Below, in pieces: positions 24,630 to 34,073 of a DNA stretch of 44,140 nucleotides. The stretch spans positions 1 to 44,140 of the forward strand of contig CALEYZ010000147.1 in assembly GCA_937928195.1 (NCBI GenBank), written 5' to 3'. Positions within the stretch are counted from its first letter, which is position 1. The number at the start of each line of letters is the position of its first letter. The notes below the pieces were generated by a model that saw nothing but the letters and a program-made list of their open reading frames with translations, made no database searches and was not told the origin of the DNA. The position numbers and the translations under genes are program-made. The stretch comes from an uncultured Limnohabitans sp. (GTDB taxonomy: Bacteria; Pseudomonadota; Gammaproteobacteria; Burkholderiales; Burkholderiaceae_C).

Positions 24630-26711
24630 ATGAGACCAAGTTCATTCGAAAAAAAGCTGCCAGGTCAAACCGACGTTCCACTGTTGGACAGAGATGAAAG
24701 TATTCTGGCCTTCAATGAGCGCGTGTTGGATTGGGCTAAGCGACCGGAAGTGCCATTGCTTGAGCGACTGCGCTACTTGTGCATCGTTTCTTCCAATTTG
24801 GACGAATTTTTTGAAGTTCGCGCTGATTTGCACATGTCAGCTTTCAGGTCCGATGAAACCAAAGGGCCTTATCGAAAAGACACGTTTCACAGCTTGTATG
24901 AGCATGCACGCTTGGTTGTGAATGAGCAGTACAGGTTGTACAACGATGTCTTGTTGCCAAAGCTGCAAAAACAGGGCATTCGAATTCTGTCTCATGGTGA
25001 ACGTACATCGGCTCAACGCAAATGGGTTTCTGAGTACTTTCAGCGAGAAGTGCGCCCGCTTCTTGTGCCTGTTGGATTAGATCCTGCACATCCATTTCCA
25101 CAAGTTGCGAACAAATCCTTGAACTTCATCGTTCAGTTGTCTGGCAAAGATGCTTTTGGAAAGACCAATGACATTGCCATTGTCAAAGTGCCGAGGGTAT
25201 TGCCTCGTGTCATTCCATTGCCAGCCAAAGTTGCCGGAAAGTCTGTTTCAGTGGTGATGCTCTCCAGCGTCATACGCGCACATTTGGCTGATTTATTTCC
25301 TGGCCGCGCGGTGACGCACTTTTCTCAATTTCGGGTCACCCGAAATTCCGACTTGTCCGTGGACGAGGAAGATGTTGAAAATTTACGCACCGCACTCCGG
25401 CGCGGATTGCAACACCGACACTATGGCCAAGCACTTCGTTTAGAGGTGTCTGACAGCTGCGTAGGCCATTTGTCAGATTTCTTGTTAAAGCAATTTGAAT
25501 TGCCTGACCGTGCCCTGTTCAGGGTTGCTGGCCCGGTTAACTTGGTTCGCTTGAGTCAGCTGATTGATCTGGTGGATGAACCCAAGTTGTTGTTTTCACC
25601 TTACAAAGCCAGCTTTCCTAAGCAGTTGGCCAAAGGCGCATCAGTCATGGCCCGCATGCGGCAGGGCGATATTTTGATCCACCAACCCTTCGAAAGTTTT
25701 GACGGTGTTTTGGCCTTTTTGAAAGAAGCAGTCGAAGACCCTCAGGTGTTAGCGATCAAACAAACCATCTATCGCACAGGCAGTGATCCTGTCATGATGA
25801 ATTTGTTGCGTGAAGCAGTTCGACGGGGTAAAGAAGTTACGGCTGTTGTTGAGCTGAAAGCTCGGTTTGATGAAGAGGCCAATATCAATTGGGCTGAGCA
25901 ATTGGAAGCCGTTGGCGCACAAGTTGTTTATGGTGTGGTTGGCCTGAAAACGCATGCCAAGATGCTGTTAGTGACCCGCAGAGAAGGTCGGGGTTTAAAG
26001 CGCTATGGCCATCTCTCGACGGGTAATTACAACCCTAGAACAGCCAAACTTTATACAGACCTTAGTTGCCTGACTTGCGATGTGGCCATGACAGGCGATA
26101 TGGAGCGTTTGTTTGTGCATTTGGCCAGCCCCTCGCGTTTGAGTCGCATGAGTAAGCTCATCTCAGCGCCGTTTCACATGCAGCGAAAACTGATTGAGAA
26201 AATTGATTTGGTAGGTGCTGCCGCTGCAAAGGGTTTGAGTGCACGCGTGGTGGTCAAAATGAACGCACTGACTGATCCAAGTCTGATCCATGCACTGATT
26301 CGGGCAGGCCAGAAGGGGGCGCAAATCGATCTGATTGTGCGAGGTGCATGCATGTTGCCAGCCAGCGTACCTGGTCAAACTGACAATATTCGTGTTCGTT
26401 CCATCATTGGACGATTTCTTGAACATTCACGCGTCTTTTATTTTGAAGCCGGTGATCAGCAGGACCTGTATTTGGCCAGTGCGGATTGGATGAGCCGCAA
26501 CATGACGCGACGCATTGAGTTGGGGTGGCCTGTGAATGATCCACACTTGCGCAGACGCATCATTGACGAATGTTTGTTGGCTTACCTTTATGACACTCGC
26601 AACGCATGGACATTGGAGGCCGATGGCCACTACCACCGTGTTGAGAAAAATGGCCAAAAAGTTCAAAGCGCACAATCTTTGCTGATGCATCAATATGCCA
26701 GTCATGCCTGA
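24630..26711 (+). CDS. ppk: Polyphosphate kinase 1
   Basis: The 693-residue protein has the normal PPK1 length. It contains the N domain (LDRDESILAFNERVLDWA), the head domain and two catalytic C domains. The autophosphorylated His is His442 in LKTHAKMLLV and the second essential His is His599 in EHSRVFYF; both are offset by 7 from the E. coli residues 435 and 592. It makes polyphosphate reversibly from ATP. AGGGAGG precedes ATG 24630. It is followed by sixA after 14 bp and faces ppx, so polyP synthesis and breakdown genes are convergent. Confidence 0.97.
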   Translation: MRPSSFEKKLPGQTDVPLLDRDESILAFNERVLDWAKRPEVPLLERLRYLCIVSSNLDEFFEVRADLHMSAFRSDETKGPYRKDTFHSLYEHARLVVNEQYRLYNDVLLPKLQKQGIRILSHGERTSAQRKWVSEYFQREVRPLLVPVGLDPAHPFPQVANKSLNFIVQLSGKDAFGKTNDIAIVKVPRVLPRVIPLPAKVAGKSVSVVMLSSVIRAHLADLFPGRAVTHFSQFRVTRNSDLSVDEEDVENLRTALRRGLQHRHYGQALRLEVSDSCVGHLSDFLLKQFELPDRALFRVAGPVNLVRLSQLIDLVDEPKLLFSPYKASFPKQLAKGASVMARMRQGDILIHQPFESFDGVLAFLKEAVEDPQVLAIKQTIYRTGSDPVMMNLLREAVRRGKEVTAVVELKARFDEEANINWAEQLEAVGAQVVYGVVGLKTHAKMLLVTRREGRGLKRYGHLSTGNYNPRTAKLYTDLSCLTCDVAMTGDMERLFVHLASPSRLSRMSKLISAPFHMQRKLIEKIDLVGAAAAKGLSARVVVKMNALTDPSLIHALIRAGQKGAQIDLIVRGACMLPASVPGQTDNIRVRSIIGRFLEHSRVFYFEAGDQQDLYLASADWMSRNMTRRIELGWPVNDPHLRRRIIDECLLAYLYDTRNAWTLEADGHYHRVEKNGQKVQSAQSLLMHQYASHA

Positions 26712-26725
26712 TTCACAGCCCTGAT

Positions 26726-27187
26726 ATGGATTTGATTTTTTGGCGACATGCCGAGGCGTTCGATGCCGTTGACGGGCAAGAGGATTTGCTGCGTGAATTA
26801 ACGACAAAGGGCGAAAAGCAAGCCGCCAAGATGGGGCATTGGTTGGATCGACAGCTGCCTGAGGGGGTGCGTGTCATGTGCAGCCCCGCCACGAGAGCTG
26901 AGCAGACGGCTCGCTCTTTAGGGCGAAAGTACAAATTGAAATCAGAACTGCTGCCCGATGCCACTGCCGTCGAGTTGTTAGAGGCAGTGGGTTGGCCTCA
27001 TTCCAAAATGTCTGTGGTGGTCGTTGGGCATCAACCTGTTATAGGTCACTGCATTGCCTATTTATTGAGCATTCCTGTCAGTGAATTGCCTGTTCGGAAG
27101 GGCGCTGTCTGGTGGCTGCGAAGTCGCGTTCGCGAAGGGGCACCTCAAACGGTGGTGGTGACTGTTCAAACGCCTGAGCTGATTTGA
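26726..27187 (+). CDS. sixA: SixA-type phosphohistidine phosphatase
   Basis: The 153-residue histidine-phosphatase-superfamily protein has the catalytic RHAE at residues 7-10 (His8). It also has CSPATRAEQTARSL and VVGHQPVIGH with the second catalytic His. SixA removes phosphate from phosphohistidine in signalling proteins. Position 14 bp after ppk, whose product uses a phosphohistidine intermediate, makes a link to polyphosphate or Pho signalling attractive but unproven. The 3' end overlaps ppx by 22 bp in the opposite direction. Confidence 0.88.
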   Translation: MDLIFWRHAEAFDAVDGQEDLLRELTTKGEKQAAKMGHWLDRQLPEGVRVMCSPATRAEQTARSLGRKYKLKSELLPDATAVELLEAVGWPHSKMSVVVVGHQPVIGHCIAYLLSIPVSELPVRKGAVWWLRSRVREGAPQTVVVTVQTPELI

Positions 27188-28683
27188 AACTTAAGCTGCC
27201 AATTTGTTTTAAGCCATGCATCACATTCTTCTTGAAGCAAGTGTGCTGACTGGGGCCACAGTTGTGCCCATGATTTTTTACATTGGATGACAAATTCATC
27301 TCCATTTGGCAGTCGCTTGAATCCAAAACCTTGCAAGTCAGGCTCGCGCCTCGCGTGACACAAGATGGCGGCCAATCGGAGGCTGAGGAGTTGGCATACA
27401 AAATCTTCATCTCTGAACTCAAGTTCTAATTTTTTGAGCTTCCCCCGATGTCCCAAAATCAATTGACTGAGTCGGTGCAATTCAGGCATGGAGAATCCTG
27501 TTAGATCGGCATTGTCCAAAATGTAAGCGCCATGCTTGTGAAAATCACTGTGTGAAATCCGCGTGCCGATTTCAAGCAACTGTGCCGCCCACATCAATTT
27601 GCTCTCTAATCGAACCAGTCGGCTGGATTTTTTGGCGCTGCTGACTTGCAAACTTTGAAACAACCAAAGCGCGGTTCGAGACACTCTGTCTGATTGGGCA
27701 GGGTCAACTGCAAACCGGCTGGCCAATGCCGTGACCATGGTGCTGCGTAAATCGGTGTTGTCATGTCGGTCTAGACGGTCTAACAAATCCTGCAAAACGC
27801 CTTGTCTGAGCGCGCCTTGTGCGGCCTGCATTTCTTCAATGCCAAGCAAATCAAACAACGCATACAAAATGGCCAAGCCACCGCCAATCACGGGTTTTCG
27901 GTCGTCTTTGACGCCTTCCAATTTAAGCGCTTCTGCGCTGCCTGCCTTGATGAGTTTTTCTTTGAGCCAGTCCAGCCCTTCTCGGGTGATTCTGCCCTGA
28001 GGCCAGCCTGCTGACGCCAGTACATCGGCCACCGCGCCGACGGTGCCAGATGACCCGTAGGCCGTTTCCCAGGCATTGCGCGGATAAAGGCTGAGCGCTT
28101 CATCGATGACGGCCTTGGCAGCGATTTCCGCTTTTGCAAACGTCTGAGAGGTCATCAACCCATTGGCAAAATACTTCATGGACCACTTCACACTGCCCAC
28201 TCTATAAGATTCCAAGGTGTTGGGCTTGTAGGCCCTGCCCAAGATCATCTCGGTTGATCGGCCTCCAATGTCAATCACCAATCGTTTCTCGTTGGATTGC
28301 GGCAAGCTGTGTGCCACGCCCAGATAAATAAGGCGGGCCTCCTCTTTTCCAGAAATGACTTCAATCGGAAAGCCCAAGATGGTCGTGGCTTGGATCAGAA
28401 ATACGTCGCGATTCTTGGCTTCTCTCAAGGTTTGCGTGGCAACGGCACGCACAAATTCTGGTTCAAAGCCAGCCAAACGCTCGGCAAATCTGGCCAGGCA
28501 GTCCCAGCCGCGCTGCATGGCATCTTTGGACAGCATGCGCTCTGCGTCTAAGCCATTGCCCTGTCGAACGGTCTCTTTTAAATAGTCAACCCGACGGATA
28601 TGCCCCTCTTCAAAGACCCCAATTTCAAGGCGAAAGCTGTTGGAGCCTAAATCGACGGCGGCGACAAGTTGTCCGTTTTGCAT
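27166..28683 (-). CDS. ppx: Exopolyphosphatase / Ppx-GppA phosphatase
   Basis: This 505-residue protein of the ASKHA fold has the N-terminal phosphate-binding loop VAAVDLGSNSFRLEIG, the second loop VIDIGGRSTEMILG, and GSSGTVGAVADVL. A C-terminal HD-like helical part gives the Ppx length of about 500 residues. It degrades polyphosphate from the end, or hydrolyses pppGpp. It is convergent with ppk-sixA and divergent from pstS across 259 bp. A PHO-box-like repeat on the minus strand lies 57 bp from its start. Confidence 0.93.
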   Translation of the reverse strand: MQNGQLVAAVDLGSNSFRLEIGVFEEGHIRRVDYLKETVRQGNGLDAERMLSKDAMQRGWDCLARFAERLAGFEPEFVRAVATQTLREAKNRDVFLIQATTILGFPIEVISGKEEARLIYLGVAHSLPQSNEKRLVIDIGGRSTEMILGRAYKPNTLESYRVGSVKWSMKYFANGLMTSQTFAKAEIAAKAVIDEALSLYPRNAWETAYGSSGTVGAVADVLASAGWPQGRITREGLDWLKEKLIKAGSAEALKLEGVKDDRKPVIGGGLAILYALFDLLGIEEMQAAQGALRQGVLQDLLDRLDRHDNTDLRSTMVTALASRFAVDPAQSDRVSRTALWLFQSLQVSSAKKSSRLVRLESKLMWAAQLLEIGTRISHSDFHKHGAYILDNADLTGFSMPELHRLSQLILGHRGKLKKLELEFRDEDFVCQLLSLRLAAILCHARREPDLQGFGFKRLPNGDEFVIQCKKSWAQLWPQSAHLLQEECDAWLKTNWQLKFQISSGV

Positions 28684-28740
28684 GAGGGTTTACTGAGGGA
28701 GGGGAAAATGAATCAAGAAAAAGCATTCTGTGTCTGTTTT

Positions 28741-28758
28741 TTGTCAATTTCATGACAA
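28741..28758 (-). promoter_or_regulatory. PHO-box-like repeat facing ppx (also a perfect inverted repeat)
   Basis: Read on the minus strand, TTGTCAT (28758-28752) and TTGACAA (28747-28741) are 11 bp apart; they match CTGTCAT at 6/7 and 4/7. On the plus strand the same bases form the inverted repeat TTGTCA-N6-TGACAA. It could serve ppx, or a short mRNA hairpin. A perfect CTGTCAT also occurs at 28781-28787, after a CTGT tetranucleotide run. Confidence 0.5.
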
Positions 28759-28828
28759 TCGCAAAAATGAGCCTGTCTGTCTGTCATTCTGGCCAATGGC
28801 GAGGGAAATTCAACAGAAAACACGGAAT

Positions 28829-28846
28829 TTGACATGAATTTGTCAC
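28829..28846 (+). promoter_or_regulatory. PHO-box-like repeat upstream of pstS
   Basis: TTGACAT (28829-28835) and TTGTCAC (28840-28846) are 11 bp apart; the half-sites match CTGTCAT or CTGTCAC at 5/7 and 6/7. A further CGGTCAC follows. The box is 96 bp before the pstS ATG and is the expected main PhoB site for pstSCAB-phoU-phoBR. Confidence 0.75.
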
Positions 28847-28942
28847 AATCGGTCACTAAAGTTGCCTTGTGACAGACGAGCTCCAAACGCTTTGTACATG
28901 TCATTTATGAATGAGTTTCAACCTCTGAATCAAGGATTCAAC

Positions 28943-29965
28943 ATGCTAAAGATCAAAACCTGGGTTGCCGCATTGGGCTTGTCCGTACTCGCCGCGTCAG
29001 CCATGTCAGCCGAAATCACCGGTGCGGGTGCCACGTTCCCGTTCCCCATCTACGCCAAATGGGCTGAGGCTTACAAAGCCAAAACAGGCAACAGCATGAA
29101 CTACCAGTCCATTGGATCTTCGGGTGGCATCAAGCAAATCAAAGCCAAAACGGTGGACTTTGGTGCGACAGACGCCCCTGTCAGTTTCGAAGATTTAGAA
29201 AAAGACGGCATGGTTCAATTCCCCGCCATCATTGGTGGTGTGGTCCCTGTGGTGAACATTGAAGGCATCAAGCCAGGTCAAGTCAAATTGTCTGGTGAGT
29301 TGTTGGCCGACGTGTTTTCGGGTGCCATTGCCAAATGGAACGACAAGCGCATTGCAGAAATGAACCCTGGCATTGCATTGCCTGATGCCGCTATCACGGT
29401 GGTTCACCGTGCTGATGGCTCTGGAACCACTGCGGTGTTTACAGATTACTTGGCCAAGGTCAATGCCAATTGGAAGTCAACAGTGGGTGCAGGTGCTGCG
29501 GTGAAGTGGCCTGCAGCCTCATCCGTAGGTGGCAAAGGCAATGAAGGCGTTGCCGCCAACGTCAGCCGCATCAAAAATGCGATTGGCTATGTCGAGTATG
29601 CCTACGCCAAGAAAAACAACATGACACACTTGAATCTGCGCAATCAAGCGGGCCAAGTGGTTGCACCTGATGACGAAACATTCGCTGCAGCTTCTGCCAG
29701 CACAGATTGGTCCAAAGTTCCCGGTATGGGCATTTACTTGACCAATGCACCTGGTGCTAAGTCATGGCCCATCACTGGCGCATCGTTTATCTTGATGTAC
29801 AAAGACCCTGCCAACAAAGCCAATTCAGCTGAAGTGTTGAAGTTCTTTGAGTTCGCATTCAAAGAAGGCAAGAAGATGGCTGCAGATTTGGAATACGTAC
29901 CCATGCCCGATGCCACAACCGATTTCATTCGCAAAAACGTTTGGAACAAAATCAACGTTAAGTAA
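28943..29965 (+). CDS. pstS: Periplasmic phosphate-binding protein PstS
   Basis: The 340-residue protein has a signal peptide cleaved near AASAMSAEITGAG. The mature start GAGATFPFPIYAKWAEAY is a PstS hallmark. Phosphate-binding loops are present: SSGGIKQI, VDFGATDAPVS and RADGSGTTAVFTDYL. The start ATG 28943 follows AAGGAT and begins the signal peptide; the frame is open back to 28862 but without signal features. It binds inorganic phosphate for PstCAB. A 38-bp gap precedes pstC. Confidence 0.97.
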   Translation: MLKIKTWVAALGLSVLAASAMSAEITGAGATFPFPIYAKWAEAYKAKTGNSMNYQSIGSSGGIKQIKAKTVDFGATDAPVSFEDLEKDGMVQFPAIIGGVVPVVNIEGIKPGQVKLSGELLADVFSGAIAKWNDKRIAEMNPGIALPDAAITVVHRADGSGTTAVFTDYLAKVNANWKSTVGAGAAVKWPAASSVGGKGNEGVAANVSRIKNAIGYVEYAYAKKNNMTHLNLRNQAGQVVAPDDETFAAASASTDWSKVPGMGIYLTNAPGAKSWPITGASFILMYKDPANKANSAEVLKFFEFAFKEGKKMAADLEYVPMPDATTDFIRKNVWNKINVK

Positions 29966-30003
29966 ATTGCAAGTTGATATTTGCACCTTCTTAGAAGTTA
30001 GAC

Positions 30004-30984
30004 ATGAACAATGATGACGACTTGATGACCTCGCATCGCCAGAGCGTGTTGCGCTGGCAGCGGTGGCAAGATTTTTTCTTTGAGAAAACCACGCTGGTAT
30101 TTGCCTTGTCCACCTTGGTGGCGTTGACCGGCATCATCGTCTCATTGTTTGTCAGCTCTATGCCTGTGTTGCAAACATTCGGCTTGAAATTTTTCTACAC
30201 CATCGAGTGGGACATCATCAATTCCCAGTTTGGTGGCTTGATTGCTATTTTTGGCACGGTGGTTACGGCCACCATTGCCATTGTGATTGCCTTGCCCTTG
30301 AGTTTTGGCATTGCTGTATTTCTGACCGAGACATGCCCCATGAGTCTGCGCCGCCCTTTGGGCACGGCCATTGAGTTGTTGGCCGCAGTGCCCTCCATCA
30401 TTTATGGCATGTTTGGTTTGTTTGTGTTTGCGCCCTTGTTTGCAGAGTATGTTCAACCAGCCTTGGCGTCCACGCTGGGCCAAATTCCAGTGATTGGCAT
30501 TTTGTTTACAGGCGCTTTCAATGGCATTGGTATTTTGGCTGCTGGCCTCATTTTGGCCATGATGATTTTGCCGTTCATCGCTTCGGTCATGCGCGATGTC
30601 TTTGAAATCGTGCCGCCTATTCTGAAAGAATCGGCCTACGGCATTGGTTGCACCACATGGGAAGTGGTCACTAAGATTGTTTTGCCCTACACCAAGACGG
30701 GCGTGGTCGGTGGTGTGATGTTGGGTCTAGGTCGCGCCTTGGGTGAAACCATGGCCGTGACCTTTGTGATTGGCAACGCACACAAGTTGTCGCCCTCTTT
30801 GTTTTCACCAGGCAACTCCATCGCCTCAACCTTGGCCAATGAATTTGGCGAAGCAGAACCCGGCTTGCACTATTCCTCTTTGTTTGCATTGGCCTTGGCG
30901 CTGTTTGTGATCACCCTGGTGGTCTTGTCTTTGGCCAAATGGATGCTGATGCGCGCTGAAGCCAAGAAAGGTTTGAAAACATGA
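30004..30984 (+). CDS. pstC: Phosphate ABC transporter permease PstC
   Basis: This is a 326-residue inner-membrane permease with about six helices. Typical blocks are PLSFGIAVFLTE, AAVPSIIYGMFGLFVFAPL and the EAA-type loop YGIGCTTWEVVTKIVLPYTKTG. It forms the phosphate channel with PstA. It overlaps pstA by 4 bp (ATGA). Confidence 0.96.
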   Translation: MNNDDDLMTSHRQSVLRWQRWQDFFFEKTTLVFALSTLVALTGIIVSLFVSSMPVLQTFGLKFFYTIEWDIINSQFGGLIAIFGTVVTATIAIVIALPLSFGIAVFLTETCPMSLRRPLGTAIELLAAVPSIIYGMFGLFVFAPLFAEYVQPALASTLGQIPVIGILFTGAFNGIGILAAGLILAMMILPFIASVMRDVFEIVPPILKESAYGIGCTTWEVVTKIVLPYTKTGVVGGVMLGLGRALGETMAVTFVIGNAHKLSPSLFSPGNSIASTLANEFGEAEPGLHYSSLFALALALFVITLVVLSLAKWMLMRAEAKKGLKT

Positions 30985-31838
30985 GCAACATGGACCCCAG
31001 TATTTATGCAAAGCGCAAACGTGCCAACTTCATTGGCATGGTGATGTCCATGAGTGCCATGGCCGTGGGCCTCGGATTTTTACTTTGGATCTTGAGCATC
31101 TTGATGTTGAAGGGCTTCTCTGCCTTGCATCTGTCCATGTTCCTTGAGAGCACGCCCGCGCCAGGCTCTGATGGTGGTGGTTTGGCCAACGCCATTGTGG
31201 GTAGCTTGATGATCGTGGTGTCTTGTGCCTTGATCAGCACCCCCATTGGCGTGTTGGCTGGGGTTTATTTGTCAGAGTATGGTGATCGGAGCCGTTTGGC
31301 ATCCGTGACGCGTTTTGTCAACGACATCATGTTGTCGGCACCTTCAATTGTGATTGGCTTGTTTGTCTACGCCATGGTGGTGGTACCTAGCAAGCACTTC
31401 TCAGGCTGGGCAGGCACCGTGGCACTCACCCTGATTGCCATTCCTGTGGTGGTGCGCACGACCGAGAACATGTTGAAGCTGGTACCGGTCAGTTTGCGTG
31501 AAGCGGCCTTTGCGTTAGGAGCGCCCAAATGGAAGGTCTCTACATCTGTGGTGCTGAAAGCTGCGCGAAGTGGGGTGATGACGGGCCTGCTGTTGGCCTT
31601 GGCACGCGTCAGCGGTGAAACAGCACCTTTGTTGTTCACGGCGCTGAACAATCAGTTCTTTAATTTGGACATGAACAAACCCATGGCCAACTTGCCAGTG
31701 GTTATTTTTCAATTTGCCATGAGCCCCTATGAAAACTGGGTGAGCTTGGCATGGGGTGGCGCGTTGCTCATTACCTTGACCGTGTTGACCTTGAACATCA
31801 TTGCGCGCGTTGTGTTTCGCGAAAAAGTAGCGGCTTAA
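30981..31838 (+). CDS. pstA: Phosphate ABC transporter permease PstA
   Basis: This 285-residue permease shows ISTPIGVLAGVYLSEYG, LSAPSIVIGLFVYAMVV and the cytoplasmic EAA-type loop REAAFALGAPKWKVSTSVVL. It is the second half of the phosphate channel. The ATGA overlap with pstC suggests coupled translation and a 1:1 ratio. pstB follows after 16 bp. Confidence 0.96.
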   Translation: MSNMDPSIYAKRKRANFIGMVMSMSAMAVGLGFLLWILSILMLKGFSALHLSMFLESTPAPGSDGGGLANAIVGSLMIVVSCALISTPIGVLAGVYLSEYGDRSRLASVTRFVNDIMLSAPSIVIGLFVYAMVVVPSKHFSGWAGTVALTLIAIPVVVRTTENMLKLVPVSLREAAFALGAPKWKVSTSVVLKAARSGVMTGLLLALARVSGETAPLLFTALNNQFFNLDMNKPMANLPVVIFQFAMSPYENWVSLAWGGALLITLTVLTLNIIARVVFREKVAA

Positions 31839-31854
31839 ATTAAACCCATTTAAC

Positions 31855-32631
31855 ATGAATTCAAAACCTGAATCCAACGAAGCCATTTTAGAAGTTCGTG
31901 ACTTGAACTTCTACTACGGCGCATTCCAAGGCCTGAAGCACATCAACTTGAACATCCAAAAGAACACGGTCACAGCGTTCATTGGCCCTTCAGGTTGTGG
32001 CAAGTCCACCTTGCTTCGCACCCTCAATCGCATGTATGACCTGTATCCAGGCCAACGTGCTGAAGGCCAAATTTTGTTTGATGGTCGAAATATTTTGGAC
32101 CCCAAGCAAGACTTGAATTTGCTGCGCTCACGCATTGGCATGGTGTTCCAAAAGCCAACCCCATTTCCCATGTCCATCTATGACAATATTGCGTTTGGCG
32201 TACGCCTCTACGAAAAGTTGTCGCGCAGTGACATGGACGATCGGGTGGAATGGGCTTTGCAAAAGGCGGCCATTTGGGATGAGGTTAAAAACAAGTTAAA
32301 CCAAAGTGGCTTGTCCCTGTCGGGTGGTCAACAACAGCGTTTGTGCATTGCGCGTGGCATTGCCGTGAAGCCCTCTATCTTGCTCTTGGATGAGCCCACT
32401 TCGGCCTTGGACCCTATTTCTACAGGCAAAGTTGAAGAATTGGTGCACACTTTGAAGAGTGAATACACCGTAGTGATCGTGACGCACAACATGCAACAAG
32501 CTGCCCGTGTGTCCGATTACACCGCTTACATGTACTTAGGTGAGTTAATGGAGTTTGGCCAGACGGACCAAATTTTCATGAAGCCAGCACGTCAAGAAAC
32601 AGAAGATTACATTACTGGCCGTTTCGGCTGA
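31855..32631 (+). CDS. pstB: Phosphate ABC transporter ATPase PstB
   Basis: This 258-residue ATPase has Walker A GPSGCGKST, a Q-loop in MVFQKPTPFPMSI (a PstB-specific block), the signature LSGGQQQR, and Walker B ILLLDEPTSALD followed by VTHNMQQAARVSDY. It powers phosphate import. phoU follows after 16 bp with a GGAGA ribosome-binding site. Confidence 0.97.
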   Translation: MNSKPESNEAILEVRDLNFYYGAFQGLKHINLNIQKNTVTAFIGPSGCGKSTLLRTLNRMYDLYPGQRAEGQILFDGRNILDPKQDLNLLRSRIGMVFQKPTPFPMSIYDNIAFGVRLYEKLSRSDMDDRVEWALQKAAIWDEVKNKLNQSGLSLSGGQQQRLCIARGIAVKPSILLLDEPTSALDPISTGKVEELVHTLKSEYTVVIVTHNMQQAARVSDYTAYMYLGELMEFGQTDQIFMKPARQETEDYITGRFG

Positions 32632-32647
32632 TCAGGAGACTCACACC

Positions 32648-33346
32648 ATGGACAAACACATTTCCAGTCAGTTTGACAACGAGTTGGGCAGTGTCTCTAG
32701 CCGAGTGCTAGAACTTGGCGGTTTGGTGGAATCGCAAATACGCCATGCGGTTTATGCTTTGTCGCATTTCAACAATGAAGTGGCAGATCAAGTGATTGCA
32801 GGTGAAGAAAAAGTCAATCAAATGGAAGTTGAGATTGACCGCGATTTGTCTTCCATCATTGCGCGTCGCCAGCCGACTGCGCGTGACTTGCGATTGTTGA
32901 TTGCCATTTCCAAAATGACTGCCAATTTGGAGCGAGTTGGCGATGAGGCTGAAAAAATTGCTCGCATGGTGAAAGCCATTGGTGCAAGCGGCAACGCACG
33001 TTTCCTTCCATCGTCCGAACTCCGAATTGCATCTGATTTGGCTTCAGGATTGTTGAGAAAAGCCTTGGACGCCTTTGCGCGACTGGATGTCACAGAAGCT
33101 GTGAGCATCTTGAAAGAAGACGATTTGATTGACGCAGAATTTGATGGCTTTGTACGCAAGTTGGTCACCTACATGATGGAAGACCCACGTACCATCTCTG
33201 CCAGTTTGGATTTGTTGTTCATTGCAAAAGCCATTGAGCGCATTGGCGATCATGCCAAGAACATTGCGGAGTTCATCATTTATGTGGTGAAGGGCGCTGA
33301 CGTTCGTCACATTGCATTTGCTGATGTGGAGTCCGCTGTTAAATGA
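32648..33346 (+). CDS. phoU: Phosphate signalling protein PhoU
   Basis: The 232-residue all-helical protein has two PhoU repeats. Conserved metal-site signatures are NLERVGDEAEKIA (first repeat) and AIERIGDHAKNIAE (second repeat). PhoU links PstB activity to PhoR and keeps the regulon off when phosphate is plentiful. The stop overlaps the phoB start by 4 bp (ATGA). Confidence 0.96.
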   Translation: MDKHISSQFDNELGSVSSRVLELGGLVESQIRHAVYALSHFNNEVADQVIAGEEKVNQMEVEIDRDLSSIIARRQPTARDLRLLIAISKMTANLERVGDEAEKIARMVKAIGASGNARFLPSSELRIASDLASGLLRKALDAFARLDVTEAVSILKEDDLIDAEFDGFVRKLVTYMMEDPRTISASLDLLFIAKAIERIGDHAKNIAEFIIYVVKGADVRHIAFADVESAVK

Positions 33347-34065
33347 GAAACTTGCCGCGTATTCTCATCGTAGAAGACGAGCCGGCCATTGCCGAGTTAA
33401 TTGCCGTCAATTTGCGTCACAACGGTTTTCAACCCATTTGGGCCATGGATGGCATCACGGCTCAAAAAGAGCTGGACGATGTGCTCCCTGATGTGATCTT
33501 GCTGGACTGGATGCTGCCAGGTGACAGTGGTTTGACCTTGTCTAAAAAATGGCGAAGCCATGCGCGAACCAAAGACATTCCCATCATCATGTTGACGGCA
33601 AGAAGCGAAGAGTCAGATCGCGTCTCTGGTTTGGATTCGGGTGCTGACGATTACATCGTCAAGCCATTTTCAACCAAAGAGTTGTTGGCACGGATTCGCG
33701 CAGTTTTAAGGCGTCGCGCTCCCGAACAGTCGGGCGGCCGAATTCAGATGAGTGATTTGACTTTGGATGCTGATACACACCGTGTGACGTACCAAGATCA
33801 AGCCTTGAAACTTGGACCCACCGAGTTCAAGCTGCTTCAATATTTCATGACGCACAAAGAACGCGTTCACAGCCGTGGTCAGTTGCTTGACCGTGTTTGG
33901 GGTGATCACGTTTTCATTGAAGAGCGCACGGTCGATGTGCATGTGAAGCGCTTGCGAGAAGCATTGGGCTCGGCGGGGGCCATGGTCGAAACTGTCAGAG
34001 GGGCAGGCTATCGATTTACAGAACTGAAGCCTTCGTCCTCGGCTGCTTCTGGTCATTCGGTTTAA
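33343..34065 (+). CDS. phoB: Phosphate response regulator PhoB
   Basis: This 240-residue OmpR/PhoB-type regulator has a receiver domain with acidic pocket Glu11/Asp12, phospho-acceptor Asp55 (VILLDWMLPG), Thr85 and Lys107 (VKPFS). The C-terminal winged helix (about 135-232) contains KLGPTEFKLLQYFM and RTVDVHVKRLREAL. Phosphorylated PhoB binds 11-bp-spaced CTGTCA-type repeats like those listed here. Its own transcription probably comes from the pstS promoter. Confidence 0.97.
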   Translation: MRNLPRILIVEDEPAIAELIAVNLRHNGFQPIWAMDGITAQKELDDVLPDVILLDWMLPGDSGLTLSKKWRSHARTKDIPIIMLTARSEESDRVSGLDSGADDYIVKPFSTKELLARIRAVLRRRAPEQSGGRIQMSDLTLDADTHRVTYQDQALKLGPTEFKLLQYFMTHKERVHSRGQLLDRVWGDHVFIEERTVDVHVKRLREALGSAGAMVETVRGAGYRFTELKPSSSAASGHSV

Positions 34066-34073
34066 TTGAGCCC

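Noticed and set aside
28772..28785. CTGT tetranucleotide run as a phase-variation repeat
   Set aside because: Only about three copies, outside any coding region; too short for slippage control.
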